64,000 nucleotides of DNA from Escarpia spicata (lineage: Eukaryota > Annelida > Polychaeta > Sabellida > Siboglinidae), in assembly GCA_963995525.1 (NCBI GenBank), contig OZ023213.1, positions 21,205,526-21,269,525 on the forward strand. Reading direction: 5' to 3'. The notes beneath the pieces are model-generated. The model was given only the letters and a program-made list of their open reading frames with translations, was not told the DNA's origin and ran no database searches. A program made the position numbers and the translations under genes. This document shows positions 49,005-60,489 of the stretch, piece after piece; positions within the stretch are counted from its first letter, which is position 1; every line of letters starts with the position of its first letter.

Positions 49005-49870
49005 TGATGTATGTCCATGTTAAATGTTACACTGCCCGGTGAGATGAGCCTTAAATCTTAAAACACTGGTCGTATACATATGTATAAGAATGAATAGAAC
49101 TTGAGTTCTGTCGTCATAAATTTTAGTTGAAGTATGTTTGTAGTCAACCAACGGTTGATATCCGGAATGCATTCTTCAAAGTTCAATCTGACATATGACG
49201 CCATACACGTATGGATCGTGACATCTATAATACTACATATCGTTAGCGAAAACATGTAAATATATGGCCCATGTTGTCGGATGCTGGCCGTGTTAAATGG
49301 TATATATCAGCGTGAACACGGCCGAAATGGCTTCTCCAATCATTACTGAGTGATACGTGTTTGCGGGATTCTAAACTAGTTACCCGTTGCCCCAGAAATA
49401 CCAATCTGGTTGGACATATGTGATACGAACACTTGGTGATAAATCGTGCCAAATTCCACATCAAGTCACACTAAACCAGACATGAGGCACTAATAAAGTA
49501 CCAGCATTTGACATAATTGCCGACCTGGTTGGCTTGTGCCGTTTTCTATATATACAGGTCGCTGTCAATCTCGCCACAGTGGCGTTGAACAAACTTGAAT
49601 GACAAGAAGCATTACAAGAGTAAAATCAGGTGTTTGCGAAGCATGGGCTGGTACAATTCGAACTGATTGTGTTGTGTCACGTGGCAGCACCTTCTCCATA
49701 TCCATCATATTCGCCAGAAAACTCAAATGTGACAACGGTGACTATATCTAGAAGTCAATCTTACTGTACAGAGCTTATGCGTTGAGGACAACTAACACCA
49801 CAGTCAACTACGTGCAGACATTTATCAATTACTAATACAACCCTCTAGATCTACTAGATATACATGGTCA
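49005..49870. other. No gene recognised
   Basis: Unique sequence of intermediate GC. Short frames on both strands carry no recognisable domain. Confidence 0.4.
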
Positions 49871-49879
49871 GCCTCATTG

Positions 49880-50290
49880 ACTGATGGAGGAGGACACACC
49901 GACTGCCTGCCGAAGATGAAATCAGAAGAAGAAGATGGGGATGCGTCACACGCTACGAAAACCAGCATCAAGCATCGCCAGACAAGCTCTGATATGGAAT
50001 CACCAAGGCAAGTGAAAATTAAAGAGGCCGGCCGTAGGGTACATATCGAGGGACCTCCAGGCAGACACCAGGAAGATGGGCTACACCTGGAAACAACTGG
50101 AGAGAAGTCCCCAGGGCAGAGAACTCTGGAAAGGTGTTGTCGACAGCATATATGTGACCCGAGAGGACCGATGTGCATAAGTAAAATAAGGTATAAGTAA
50201 ACTGGTAAGACACTGCTTCGGCTAGGTCCTAGCATTAGTTGAACTCTGCTTCGGCTAGGTTAAAGTATTAGTTAAACTCTGCTTCGGCTA
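49880..50290 (+). mobile_element. LINE C-terminus and 3' UTR
   Basis: In one plus-strand frame from about 50057 the translation reads RDLQADTRKMGYTWKQLE and then RELWKGVVDSIYVTR, stopping at TAA near 50187. This is the W-R-x-D-L..A-x-DR-x-x-W type C-terminus of RTE/jockey-related reverse transcriptases; the usual tryptophan and the central DR are damaged. Three copies of CTGCTTCGGCTAG-type units at 50212, 50245 and 50278 form the UTR. The longer frames in other phases are shadows. Confidence 0.55.
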
Positions 50291-50294
50291 ATTT

Positions 50295-51390
50295 AACAGT
50301 GGCATCGGATATCGCACACCCCGACATGCAATGATGTAGAAGACCCTCCAAACGGGTTGAGTACGTGTGACCTGACAAGGTTGATCGCCCCGCGTCATCG
50401 GAAACCCCACGGGAGCAGCCCTACAATATTGATGACAGTACGTATAGTGGACTAAGCGGACGGCCCTGGGTGTAAACACTGCCAGGGTCACATACTTGGT
50501 TAAAATCAGCTTATAGAATGCCCGGTGTCTACTATTATTTTCCTTTGTCGCATATGCTTATTCCGTTTGTAGACTCGGTATTCTAATTTGGGCACGTATT
50601 GCAACGTTCTTCCTCTGCGTTGATTTCCGAGACAATTTAGACATCGACCTACTCAGTTCAGCCAATGCTTCACTGTCTAATAGAAATCAGATACTCACAG
50701 AGGAAGGTTCTGATTACTCAATCATCGCAGAACACTTTCCATTGTTCATTTCAAGAACTTTAATACACACAGTTAGTACGATACATATCAGTACAATCAA
50801 TACTGGTCCTCCGTGGGAACCAGACGTGGTGTTACGTGGTTCTCGCGCGCAAGTGCCCCGCAGGTCCTATCAATCTTCTTCCAATGCCTCTTCCAATTCC
50901 TCTCTCTCCCTTTTCCAATCGCGCACTACTCTTTTCTTAAATACTCGCTACTTCACTCTCTTCCTAGTGACTCGCCATTCCCATTGGAGCATTTTCTGCA
51001 TTTCTTAATATGGCGCGCTAAGGTCGGGCTCGCTACCTGGCTACCTGGTCTCTGATCCCGCATTACCTTATCTGCTAACTGACTCATCTCCCGACTATTG
51101 TCCAGCCTAGCTATCTTTGGAGATGACCTGAGCTAAACCTAGGGGAACGTCCTGTATCTCAGATCTAATTATAAGAAGAAAAGCTACTAGACTAAAGCAG
51201 TTCTAAGGGTATACTTATTATACATAACTTCCCTTATAATAATTACTATATTTCACGGACAAGTAATTACTAGGAATTTATGCAAAGCTTAATTCCTTAC
51301 AAGCTGATTGTAACAATTGAGCCCCGTTCAACAGAGTGACGACTGTAGTAGTGTAAATAAACCTAGACACTTGTGCATTGTTCCGTGAGA
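50295..51390. other. Probable 5' flank or LTR of the Gypsy-like element
   Basis: No exon was seen. Immediately upstream of the gag start, GTGTAAATAAACCTAGACAC is followed by a GATACA-type end, which could be the 3' edge of an LTR. A matching 3' LTR was not found between 52795 and 53300, and no tRNA primer-binding site was recognised. Confidence 0.3.
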
Positions 51391-51397
51391 TACAAAG

Positions 51398-52794
51398 ATG
51401 GCAGAAGCTTTGCCCAATCCATCCATGGACTGGAGCCACCCGGACAGACCACAAGCAAACAAAGAGTTTAAACAAATCGCAGAGATGTGGTTTAAGGTAA
51501 AGGGGACGATACCAGCAATGCAACACAGTTACATCATTCTATGGTCGGGACGCAAAGGTCTCATTATGTTCAAAACATGGGAACTAACGGAAGAACAGCT
51601 AAAAGATCCCTAAAACATATGGGATAAGTTTTCTACGCAAATCGAATCACCTCAAAATTTCTGGATTCACCGACTTGAATTCCAGCGATACCAACAGCAA
51701 GAACAAGAAACCGTCGATGATTTCCATACACGATGTAAATGTAAAGCAATGAAATGTCGTTTCAAAGACACAGTGACATCGGAAGAACGGATAACTGAAG
51801 TGCTGACATCTGGCGTGAAATATCCCGACGTGCAAAAGAAATTGCTGAGGAAGGATGAAAAGTTGACAATACAGGACCCTCTCGGTATATGTCGAACGCA
51901 CGAAGAGAATGCTACACACATGGCGCAGTTTAATAGAATCGGGCATTACAACGTTGTCTGTATGTATAAATATGACAACTGCGGAGAAATCGTATGTCGT
52001 CGAGACGCCGAATGGCCACACTCTGAGTTGCAACAGACGCCACTTACGCGAGCCTGAACCTGCGCGTAGAAGAATGGGATAAGACCACATTCAGGATTCG
52101 TCCGCCATAACCGACCGAAAGAGTGCCTTTGAAAATTCCGTTTTGGTGTGATGTATGAATTTTTAGAGCACTTCGACATGGGACATGTTGGTCCCGTGAA
52201 TACTGAATGTACTACTGCATTAGATCATTCACTAGGTAGCACTAACTTTATATACGCTAGTCGCTCGCGTATTCGTACAGTGGCTATTTTGCAGAACGCA
52301 CCAATATTTCAAAATCCATCACCAGATTGGGGCGAAATTGTAGGTTATCAGGTTTGGATTGGATTTTTCTGGAAAATGAGGTATGAGAATTCCACGAATT
52401 TTCCACAGCACTTGTGTCAATGGAGGTTAAATATGCTGTGAAATTTTAAAGAAAATTTTAGGACAAATTTTGCAGGAAATTAAGGAAATGTTGTAATGGC
52501 TTCCTATGTAAAATCTAAATGTGGTCTTATCCCAGAGTGCGGTTTGACGAGGGGGACACGGCACCGAGCGACGTCCGCCGATATGTTGCCAGCGAACAGC
52601 CCGTGTTAGCAGCCCCGCGACCTGATGTGACCCGGCACCACGAGCGTCTTCAAAGTGACGTTAGAGCGGAACCAGATGGGCTGTATGAGACTGATCGAAA
52701 ATTAAACAATCATGTCAGCGACACTATATATCAAGCTTGTGGGCAGCACCGTGTAGACTATAGTAATGATGTTATTAGAACACATGCTATGTAA
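51398..52794 (+). pseudogene. Gypsy-like LTR retrotransposon: gag joined to pol C-terminus
   Basis: The ATG at 51398 opens a Gag protein: MAEALPNPSMDWSH, then LWSGRKGLIMFKTWELTEEQ, a TAA at 51611, then FWIHRLEFQRYQQQEQETVD and DDFHTRCKCKAMKCRFKD. These match capsid-region features of invertebrate Gypsy elements. Near 51950 the frame changes abruptly to SYVVETPNGHTLSCNRRHLR, the signature of the very end of Pol after the integrase. Protease, reverse transcriptase, RNase H and integrase core are therefore deleted. The tail VRFDEGDTAPSDV continues after a 460-bp MITE. The element is dead. Confidence 0.7.
52075..52534. mobile_element. 460-bp MITE with TGGGATAAGACCACATT ends
   Basis: The 17-base sequence TGGGATAAGACCACATT at 52075 is repeated exactly inverted at 52518-52534. 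It interrupts the Gypsy Pol tail between RREP..ARRR and VRFDEGDT, so it is younger than that element. No target duplication is certain. The interior carries short A-rich GAAATTTT phrases and no transposase. The superfamily is undetermined. Confidence 0.75.
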
Positions 52795-52799
52795 CGTGA

Positions 52800-53300
52800 A
52801 ACTATTACAGACACTAACGACAGTCATGCAATTATATGTAATATGCAAATTATTATTCGTATACAATAGGTATACAATACAAGGTCATGAGAACTATTTC
52901 AAACAACACGAGAAGTTATAATCTACGTATAAAAAATAATGACGTTCAATATGTATTAGTATTACTATTATATGGTTGGTCTATATAGTTACTAGAGGTA
53001 AAGTAATTACTAACTGATATATGAAGATTGATTTCTAAGTGCGTGCTTATCATTATAGAACTTGAATAGACTATTATTATTCCGTCAGTTAAATGGATAC
53101 TTAATTACTGCTCTTAAAATAGAGGACTACATTTATTAGCGTGATAGTAATACGCGTACTAATACATGCAGCAAGATTGTGACAAGGTCACGCCCTCTTA
53201 TAGCGTCGTGAATTAAGGCGACACCCGTGTAGTTCTCGTACTCACTAAGTACACAGTATAAGTACTATCATAGAGGCTGTTGTCATTACGAACGCACTTC
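52800..53300. other. No gene recognised
   Basis: AT-rich sequence that should include the 3' LTR of the Gypsy-like element, but no match to 50300-51390 was seen by eye. Confidence 0.4.
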
Positions 53301-53309
53301 ACATGTAGT

Positions 53310-53560
53310 TAGCGAGGTGTTCACAGTCACGGGAATGGACAGGGACAAGTTCGATTCTACAGTTCTTCAACATCCTTGTTAGCTAGCAGCTCGAAGATCG
53401 AGGAGCACATGCTGTATCATTTTGTAATATGTTTCTGACCAGATCCTCAGAGACTGACGACATCTCCGAGATGACAGCGGGACTTGACACTAGTATAGGT
53501 AGCGACGGGTGTCTGCGTGACGCGAGTTCGCTCGTGCACAAGCCACAGCGAAGGCGATGG
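53310..53560 (+). repeat. Dispersed repeat, copy 2
   Basis: Partner of 19259-19500, beginning AGCGAGGTGTTCACAGTCAC and ending CACAAGCCACAGCG. The two copies diverge on both sides. Confidence 0.65.
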
Positions 53561-53573
53561 ACATCCCGGTGTA

Positions 53574-53782
53574 CCGGTCTGGAAGGAGGTTCCGGTCTGA
53601 GAGTAAGTTACGGTTCCGTTTTTCGTATTGCGCATGCGATTGTACATGTCAAAGGTTAGCACCTACTTTAGGCCCGCAGCTATATGGTCTGGAAGGAGAT
53701 TCCGGTCTGAGAGTAAGTTCCGGTTCCGTTTTGCGTACACACAGTACATGTCAAAGGTTAGCGCCTATTTTTGGCCAGCTTA
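53574..53782. repeat. Two-unit tandem repeat, about 110 bp
   Basis: GGTCTGGAAGGAGRTTCCGG, then CTGAGAGTAAGTTMCGGTTC, then ACATGTCAAAGGTTAGC occur in order twice, beginning at 53576 and 53687. The second unit is slightly shortened. Confidence 0.8.
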
Positions 53783-54044
53783 ACACGGTGTTTGCCGAAG
53801 CTATGCGTCACCCAACTATATTATAGTTTACGTTAATGATACAGTTACTTTTGTTAGTGTTAGTATACATAACAAAACCTAATAATTAGCATAACTTCTA
53901 ATTTTTTGCCAAACAATTTAGTTTTATTTTGATGTCATTGTCTCAGAGCGTTGACGTTGTGTATCTTACGACTTCGTCACACAGAGCTGCAGTTTTTAGC
54001 GCTGTTTATACGCACAGCGGGTTTTGTGGTAAAAACAAATCTTC

Positions 54045-54690
54045 GCATTTTAAATGACACGACACATACTTATCTCCGTCAGTTTGGCATGTATGAAGGT
54101 GAAATTGTGTGTGTAAACTATCAGGCCCATTGAGGATGGTTCGTAGATTTAGATTTTAAAAATGTTGTCGAGGGGTGGCGATCTTGGGAGGGGGTAACAA
54201 TTTATAAATGACACATATTTCTGTTAATTTTAAATATATGAAGCTGAACTTGTGTGTGTGATCTGGCGTGTCCATTGGGGTAGTTTTTACATGTAGGTTT
54301 TTTTTTTTAAATTCATCCTGGGGTGGGGGTCTCGGGGGAGGTCACAATTTTAAAATGGCACTTATCTCTGTCATTTTGTCATGTATGGAGTTGAACTTTT
54401 GTGTTTGATTTAGCAGGCTAATTGGGATAGTTTGTAAATCTAGATATGTTCCAAAAAAATTCTAAATTTGGGGGTCACAATTTTAAAATGGCACTTATCT
54501 GCACCAGTCATGCCTGTATGGGGCAGACAATTTAATGCGATCTAGCGGACCCATTGGGATGGTTCGTAGTTTGATTTTTGTCTTCTAAATTTGGTGGCGG
54601 TCTGGGGTCACCATCAGTTTTGGAAATATGGGGCTGACATTTTGTGTGCAGTCTAGAAGTCCCATTGAGGCGCTTCAAAATTCGTAGAGG
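54045..54690. repeat. Tandem repeat of about 130-156 bp, five diverged units
   Basis: Units begin near 54052, 54208, 54355, 54488 and 54611. Each contains ATGRCACTTATCTCTGTC-like, TGTATGGRGYTGA-like, CCCATTGGGATGGTTCGTAG and GGGGTCACAATTTT-like phrases in the same order, and the period shortens from left to right. No coding frame runs through. Confidence 0.75.
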
Positions 54691-54699
54691 GTTCGGATC

Positions 54700-55109
54700 T
54701 TGGGGTAACCATTTCCAAACAATTTTCCCAACGCAACTCCGGGTAACTCAACCATTCTTCAATAATACATTTATGGAAATGGGTCATGCATTCACGACTT
54801 ACATAAGTAAACATTTATTATCATGTCAAGTTGAATAGTTATGTGTGACATAACAGTTCAAATAGTACTATTAAATAAAATATTAAATACAAACAATTAT
54901 TTAGTTACATTTACACAGATCAAAACTAGCCCTTTGTAAAATACTGTGATGTTTCATCAGATAAGTGATCATTCCAATAAAAAATAAAGCTATTGTTACA
55001 AATAATTATTAACTCGTAGATAATAATTAGCCTTTTTGGTCGTACATATTTACGTCACATTATGGGCAATCTAATGTAATGTAAATTAAACTATTTAAAT
55101 CAACATTAG

Positions 55110-55140
<31 letters not shown>

Positions 55141-55442
55141 GTATTTATATGAAATAATTGTAGGTTACTGTTTCATAAACATTTGGCACTATTATACTGT
55201 ACAGCCATTCTCGCAAAAAGTGTACTATTAACACTCAAAATTGAAAAGTTAGACACTCAAAATTCCTGTACAACTTTCCTTTTTTTGGACATTAATATAT
55301 ATTGTTCTTACTTTACAGATGCTGTTCACTATTCGCTATGCGGGTATATAAATATGGTACGCTTGGTTGTGTCATTAATTGACAAAAATACCATGTAATT
55401 TTTCCTAGTTAAACGTTCTGTGCAATACACACATATAATATA

Positions 55443-55476
<34 letters not shown>

Positions 55477-55555
55477 ATATATTATATATATTATGCATTA
55501 TACATATATATATATATTTATTATTATATATATATATACATATTATATGTTAATC
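54700..55555. other. AT-rich stretch with (TA)n runs
   Basis: (TA)n at 55118-55141 and a long TA-rich tract at 55436-55550 are the only features. No exon with an integrase C-x2-C motif was found here to follow the H2C2 exon. Confidence 0.5.
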
Positions 55556-55561
55556 ACGTAC

Positions 55562-55758
55562 GTAAGCTTTTACATCACCCTTCAGCCCTGTCCAGTAGAA
55601 ACACTGGGTAATCTTGTCCACAGGAGCATTGATGCCACTGTGGCCAGCATGGGGCGCAGAGTGGCTCTGCCACAAGATCTTCTCCTTCTCTTTTTCATCA
55701 GTGACAATCTTTTGGCGGATGTGTGTGTTTGGTGGAATGTACACTCGTCCTCCAATTT
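55562..55758 (-). CDS. Integrase zinc-binding (H2C2) exon of an unidentified spliced gene
   Basis: On the minus strand an AATAATTGCAG acceptor and a TAC|GTACGT donor bound a 197-base open exon. It encodes IGGRVYIPPNTHIRQKIV, then LWQSHSAPHAGHSGINAPVD, then CFYWTGLKGDVKAY. This is the H2C2 zinc-binding domain that precedes the catalytic core in Gypsy and Ginger/GIN1-type integrases: the histidines of SHSAPHAGH, then the Y-W-x-G-x-K-x-D-V signature. The C-x2-C pair would be in the next exon, which was not found. Splice sites inside an integrase suggest a domesticated integrase gene (GIN1 or KRBA2-like) or a Ginger DNA transposon; intronless Gypsy is less likely. The frame is undamaged. Confidence 0.6.
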
Positions 55759-55764
55759 CTGCAA

Positions 55765-56210
55765 TTATTTAACATCAATAAAAAAGATGACACAAATATA
55801 TGTTGAACAAAGTATATTATGTAGAGTAGGCAACTGACGCTTTTACCACTGCATAATACACATTATTATAAGTGTCCAAATGTTAACATTGCCTCGCAAT
55901 TCCTATTATATCATACACATTAACTATTTTTTGACTCATTTCCAATAATAACAAATCACATTCCAAAGGTTTACAACTCAAGAAACCATTTAAACAACAC
56001 TTAGTAGAATTGTTATCTGCAGTGTAGATCAAACAGTTGCAATTGAAACATACATGCTGATTATGGTGAATGTACCATAAGATGATCAAATCACAATTTA
56101 GTAAAACAGTCACAAGATGGTAACGATGCATCAGTTATGAGCAAAATACACATATATCAATGTAAATTACATTTATTCTAGCTATGCTACTCATTGTTCA
56201 TAAAAATAAT
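55765..56210. other. No gene recognised
   Basis: AT-rich. An 82-codon minus frame at 55883-56131 has several Cys and Leu residues but no recognisable domain. Confidence 0.4.
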
Positions 56211-56221
56211 AGTATAATGTA

Positions 56222-56550
56222 TGTGGAGCGCAGTAACACAACAGTAAGAGCTCCGGACTCTCGACTGAGAGGAAGCAGGTTCGAATCCTGTGCGGCGGTG
56301 TCGAACTTTGGGCAAGTTCGTTTACTCTACATTGCTTCAGTTCACTCAGCTGTATGACTGAGTACCTGGTTATAGACAGTGGTGGATATTTGTGTACGGA
56401 TAGTCTTCACGAATTAATCGCAGCGTGGCTGAATACTTCCAAGAGAAGTCGAGATGGTGTTCGATTGAAAGGTCTGCCAGGGAGTAAAGTGTAAAGCGCA
56501 TTGAGCAGTACTAAGGACTGAATACTGCGCTATATAAGAACTTATCTTTT
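56222..56550 (+). mobile_element. tRNA-derived SINE
   Basis: The head resembles a tRNA gene. An A-box-like GTAAGAGCTCCGG follows GAGCGCAGTAACACAACA, and a perfect B box, GGTTCGAATCC, lies at 56278-56288. The body contains TTGGGCAAGTTCG, ACATTGCTTCAGTTCACT and GAGTACCTGG, familiar from metazoan tRNA-SINE central regions. The tail GTAAAGCGCATTGAGCAG, then GCGCTATATAAGAAC is a CR1/L2-type LINE 3' end, so the SINE would borrow that LINE's reverse transcriptase. It is almost full length. Target duplications are not obvious in the A/T-rich flanks. Confidence 0.85.
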
Positions 56551-56554
56551 TTAA

Positions 56555-56995
56555 CATATAATTATCTTATTTGTTAAACTATATGGATGCCAAGACGCCA
56601 CATTATGATATTTATAAAATAAAACACAACACAATAATTAAATACTGAGTATAAAATATTGTTCTATGATCTATCACTTTTATTACATCAAAGTAACTCT
56701 CAATATACTATGAAGATTCCTTCACACAAAACAAATTGGCATGCTTGCATACCTAACCATATTTAGTGCAGAAAACATCAAAGAATATTGAGAGCAGGCA
56801 TGGGAAACTAACTTTGAACATTCCTTAAAATATATGAACTCAAATACTTCCATGTAGGCCAAGAGCAGCATCAGCGAGAATACAACGAATGCCGGCCCTG
56901 AAGGCGATTAGAGATTGTGTCAGGGAATATGGCTGGTACGTAGGAGTCGGATCATGCACAGATTAATTGTTGCCACACATATATGTGCATGCATA
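56555..56995. other. No gene recognised
   Basis: Mostly AT-rich. A short plus-strand frame near 56865-56960 (RMPALKAIRDCVREYGW) is open for about 40 codons but has no known partner or splice support. Confidence 0.3.
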
Positions 56996-56999
56996 CTTT

Positions 57000-57265
57000 C
57001 ATACATGCATATATGCGTACAAACATGTCATACGTACATATACACGTACATATATGTACGTAGGCCTATATACGTACATACGTATATACGTATATAGGCC
57101 TACGTACATAGTTTACATACATATATACACACATGCATATATATATACGTTCGTACGTAAATAAATACATGCATAGATACATGCATACATACATGCGCAC
57201 GCATGCACGCACGCACGCACGCACACACGCACACACGCACACACGCACACACGCACACACGCGCG
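57000..57265. repeat. TACATA/CGTATA tract with 50-bp palindrome, then (ACGC)n
   Basis: Bases 57057-57106 form a palindrome with one mismatched pair, with outer arms TACGTAGGCCTATATACGTA. A TACA-rich stretch and then (CACACG)n follow to 57265. TATAGGCCTAC also occurs in the microsatellite at 19520. Confidence 0.8.
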
Positions 57266-57269
57266 CAGG

Positions 57270-58640
57270 CGTACGTTAGCTCGATTTTAGATTGATGATA
57301 ACAAATTTGATTCAACCGGTGATCGCCAGATGGGGCAATGTATACCTATAATATGTCATTTGTCTAGTAGGTGGCGAAACATAAACAAGTCGTGAAATGA
57401 CCACTTTTAGACAGATCTATAAAAAACATCTTGAATAAATACTTATGCGAATAATGTGAATTTTTGTGCGAAGTAAATCCATGATTTTATTTAACCAGTA
57501 AGACATCCCACGCATTTGTGGATGTTAGGGGTCAGCACACTGTTGGTTTTTCCATAGGCGACCATGTTAACGTTTTGTCTGATTATAAGAAAACGTGACC
57601 TATAAAATATCTTAAACTTCTCACCTGCTGTTATCATCATCTCACTGACATGCTGATAGATTTAAAACAAAATTGCATACTTCTAGCTCTCGTAAAATGC
57701 CAGTACGTGTGACACCCGTCAATATTTACAAATGCCGGCAAGAATTACTCCGCAAACAGGTCACACAGGCAAATTGCTGCCAAATATCCTTCCTATTATT
57801 CAAATCATCTAGAAATCCACCATTTTACAGTCAACACCTTTTACAATCACACATGAAAATCTGCCTACTCAAATGCACTTATGTCACAGCATGTGAATTT
57901 TGTTTAAAAAATCATTTCTCAAAAATACACTGCATTTTTCTTCGGGTTAGGAACAGGAAGTCTAACTAGAACATGACCCCGTTAGGGGGCGTGAGGTCAT
58001 GCGCACCGGAAGTGGATGTTAAGGTGCGTGAGGTCATACGCGCGGGAAGTAGTAAATGATCCCGAATCTTGACTCAAGTCAAGTAAATTTCGCACTTGAT
58101 TTTGTTTGCACATCTCCACATGGTGTGTATGCCGCTATACAACGGTTTAATTTACAAGTTTACACTCTGGGACAGTGCTAGATGTATTATGTACAATAAC
58201 GTGTGTGCGATACAAAAAAGTATAAGTCAATAAGATCATAAAAATGTGTCAGGTCAGAGCGGCCAGCCGGCCAAGGTTACTGTCAGTAGGGATTCAGATC
58301 CGTCTTACGTAATATCGCTTAAACGGTATACCGCCTATCCTCAACTTGTCGAGGCTACAGGATATTATGACAACATTTATTCTAGTTATGGTAGAACAAC
58401 AATTATTTCATCGATTTTATGCACACAGATTCTTCAAAAATCCCAGGGTAGTATCACCTGTTCGGTTTTTGCTGAATTCTTATATTTCACTGGATCTCAC
58501 ATTAGATACGTCTTTAGGATGTCAACAAACTTGCAACAAAGTTATTTGTCTCAAATAAAAACGAGGCAAACACTTGAAACAGATTACTACATCATAATGA
58601 TTATTTCGATATCGAATGCAGACTACGTGACTATTGGTGA
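57270..58640. other. No certain gene; short GC-rich tandem
   Basis: GCGTGAGGTCATGCGCACCG at 57989 recurs with small changes at 58026, a 37-base tandem pair next to GGAAGT. A 98-codon frame (57673-57969) is Cys-rich but unrecognised. The 193-codon frame from 58246 runs across the border of the hAT-like element at 58650 and is unlikely to be a real protein. Confidence 0.4.
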
Positions 58641-58649
58641 AGGTGATGT

Positions 58650-59861
58650 CAGAGTTGGGGTCGATTACACATTCATGGTGACGATTACGATTACAATGCC
58701 TTGGGAAAAGTCGATTACGATTACACACTTGGAAAAAATCGATTACGATTACAATTCTCTGATCACAATTATTGTTTTGGGGATAAGTCTTCATTCCTCA
58801 ATTGTTATAGAATGTATGATGTGTTAAGTTTATGTCGTACAATATTAACCAGATATACATTATGTGTAATCAAATATGTTGTAAGCGGAATGTATATCGC
58901 GTTGTACTTGCCCATATCTGACAGTATGTACGTAACAGATTGACCTGTGAATTTGGTGATGAGTAGCATAGTGTAGGGCATATTTAATATGTGCACATGC
59001 ATAATCAGCATTAGTAACTAATTATTCACGATTCAAAAACTACAAACAAATAAGTATAATCCAGTACATTTATTAAAAACACCATCATCAAAAACACTAC
59101 AAGTAGTGATGTAGGCCTGTCCACTTGCTGATTAAAAGGGAAAACGATAAGTACAAGTAGAGCCACATTGTCTTTTTCTATCTATAACTCTAAGAAATTA
59201 AACCTGTGACTAATTGCATTGTTCAGTACAACAGTGTCAACTGTGCAGTTGACCAACTGTAGGCACTTCACAATTGTATTTCAAAGGGTACGTAGGCTGC
59301 AGGTATGACTGAATACAACCAAAATATTTAATCCTGTAGAATGATGTTTATGATTCTGTGCAAATACTAGCAGGGAGAAACCAATAAAATAAATTGCATT
59401 TAGCCATGGTCCAGGTATGACCAGGCCAGAACTAAACCAGACATATGAAGACTCTTCTGACAAACTGTGCATAAAACCTGGTCAGTGAGCCGGGAGATAC
59501 CAATAAAAGTAAATTACAATTAGCCATGGCCCATGTGCTGGGATCATTGACCAGTGCACCAGAGTTTCTGGAATTATTGACTTACAAATGGTTTCAATTC
59601 ATGAATGGTTGCATGCATGCATGTATATATATATATATATATACATATATACTGGAATTAAAAGTATTATGACATGTTTAATCACTGAAAAAATATGTTA
59701 GGTGTAATTATGTGTAATCGAGTCTGATTACACGATTACAGGACACGATTACGATTATGACTACACTACCTTAGAACAAATCAATTACGATTGCTATTAC
59801 AACTGTGAGCGTAATCAATTACAATCGATTACGATTACAATCGTAATCGACCCCAGCTATG
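58650..59861. mobile_element. Non-autonomous hAT-like element with perfect target duplication
   Basis: The ends are CAGAGTTGGGGTCGATTAC and, inverted, CATAGCTGGGGTCGATTACG. GGTGATGT occurs exactly at 58642-58649 and 59862-59869, an 8-bp duplication. Subterminal GATTACGATTACAAT repeats fill both sides. The 0.9-kb middle is unrelated to the ends and contains a two-unit tandem (about 59370-59425 and 59492-59550) sharing GGGAGAAACCAATAAAA and TTAGCCATGG. There is no transposase. Confidence 0.85.
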
Positions 59862-59869
59862 GGTGATGT

Positions 59870-60485
59870 AAACATCCATAGTATTTCAAAATATTGGATG
59901 AAATTGTAAACAACTATAGTACATTTTAATCACCACGTGAAAGTTATCGAACAGCCCGTGGTGTTTATAGAGTTAACACATTGCATCTTGTCGCACAGTG
60001 ATGATTTTGAACTTGATGCACACAACAACTGAGTGTTTCCGTTTCATGTGTGGAATGATATCGTCTTACGAATATTGTGTTTCACAAAAAACAACTTCAT
60101 AAATAAATTTGAAGCTTTGTATGCCATTGGTGAAATAAGTGTTCTGATTAATGATATCGATATTGCAGGATTTCTAAAATTGTTGGTGAAAACTGCATAT
60201 ACAGTGTATATATATATATATCGTTATATGCGTACAGCAACAACCGTGTGGTCCAGTATATGTGTTTGCTAATTGGGATGGTTTGAATTGGTTTCAGATG
60301 TGACTGCTGACACACTGGACTATGGGACCAGAAATAAGAACAGCCCGCCACTGGCTAAGCAACAGTGTCTACATCGACTAGATTCTAGGCATAATCTTGT
60401 GACACCAACCCATCGGTATTGACAGCAGAGACCCCCCCCCTTGTGGGTGACGTGACAAGCAGACATACCACTAGCTGTCAACTAT
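59870..60485. other. No gene recognised upstream of the PHKG-like fragment
   Basis: A 79-codon frame (60033-60272) has no known domain. A poly-C run lies at 60431-60439. No TATA or initiator sequence could be assigned to the kinase fragment. Confidence 0.4.
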
Positions 60486-60489
60486 CACC

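Noticed and set aside
58246..58827. 193-codon open frame
   Set aside because: It crosses the left boundary of the hAT-like element at 58650, so its second half is transposon subterminal repeat. No domain is recognisable.
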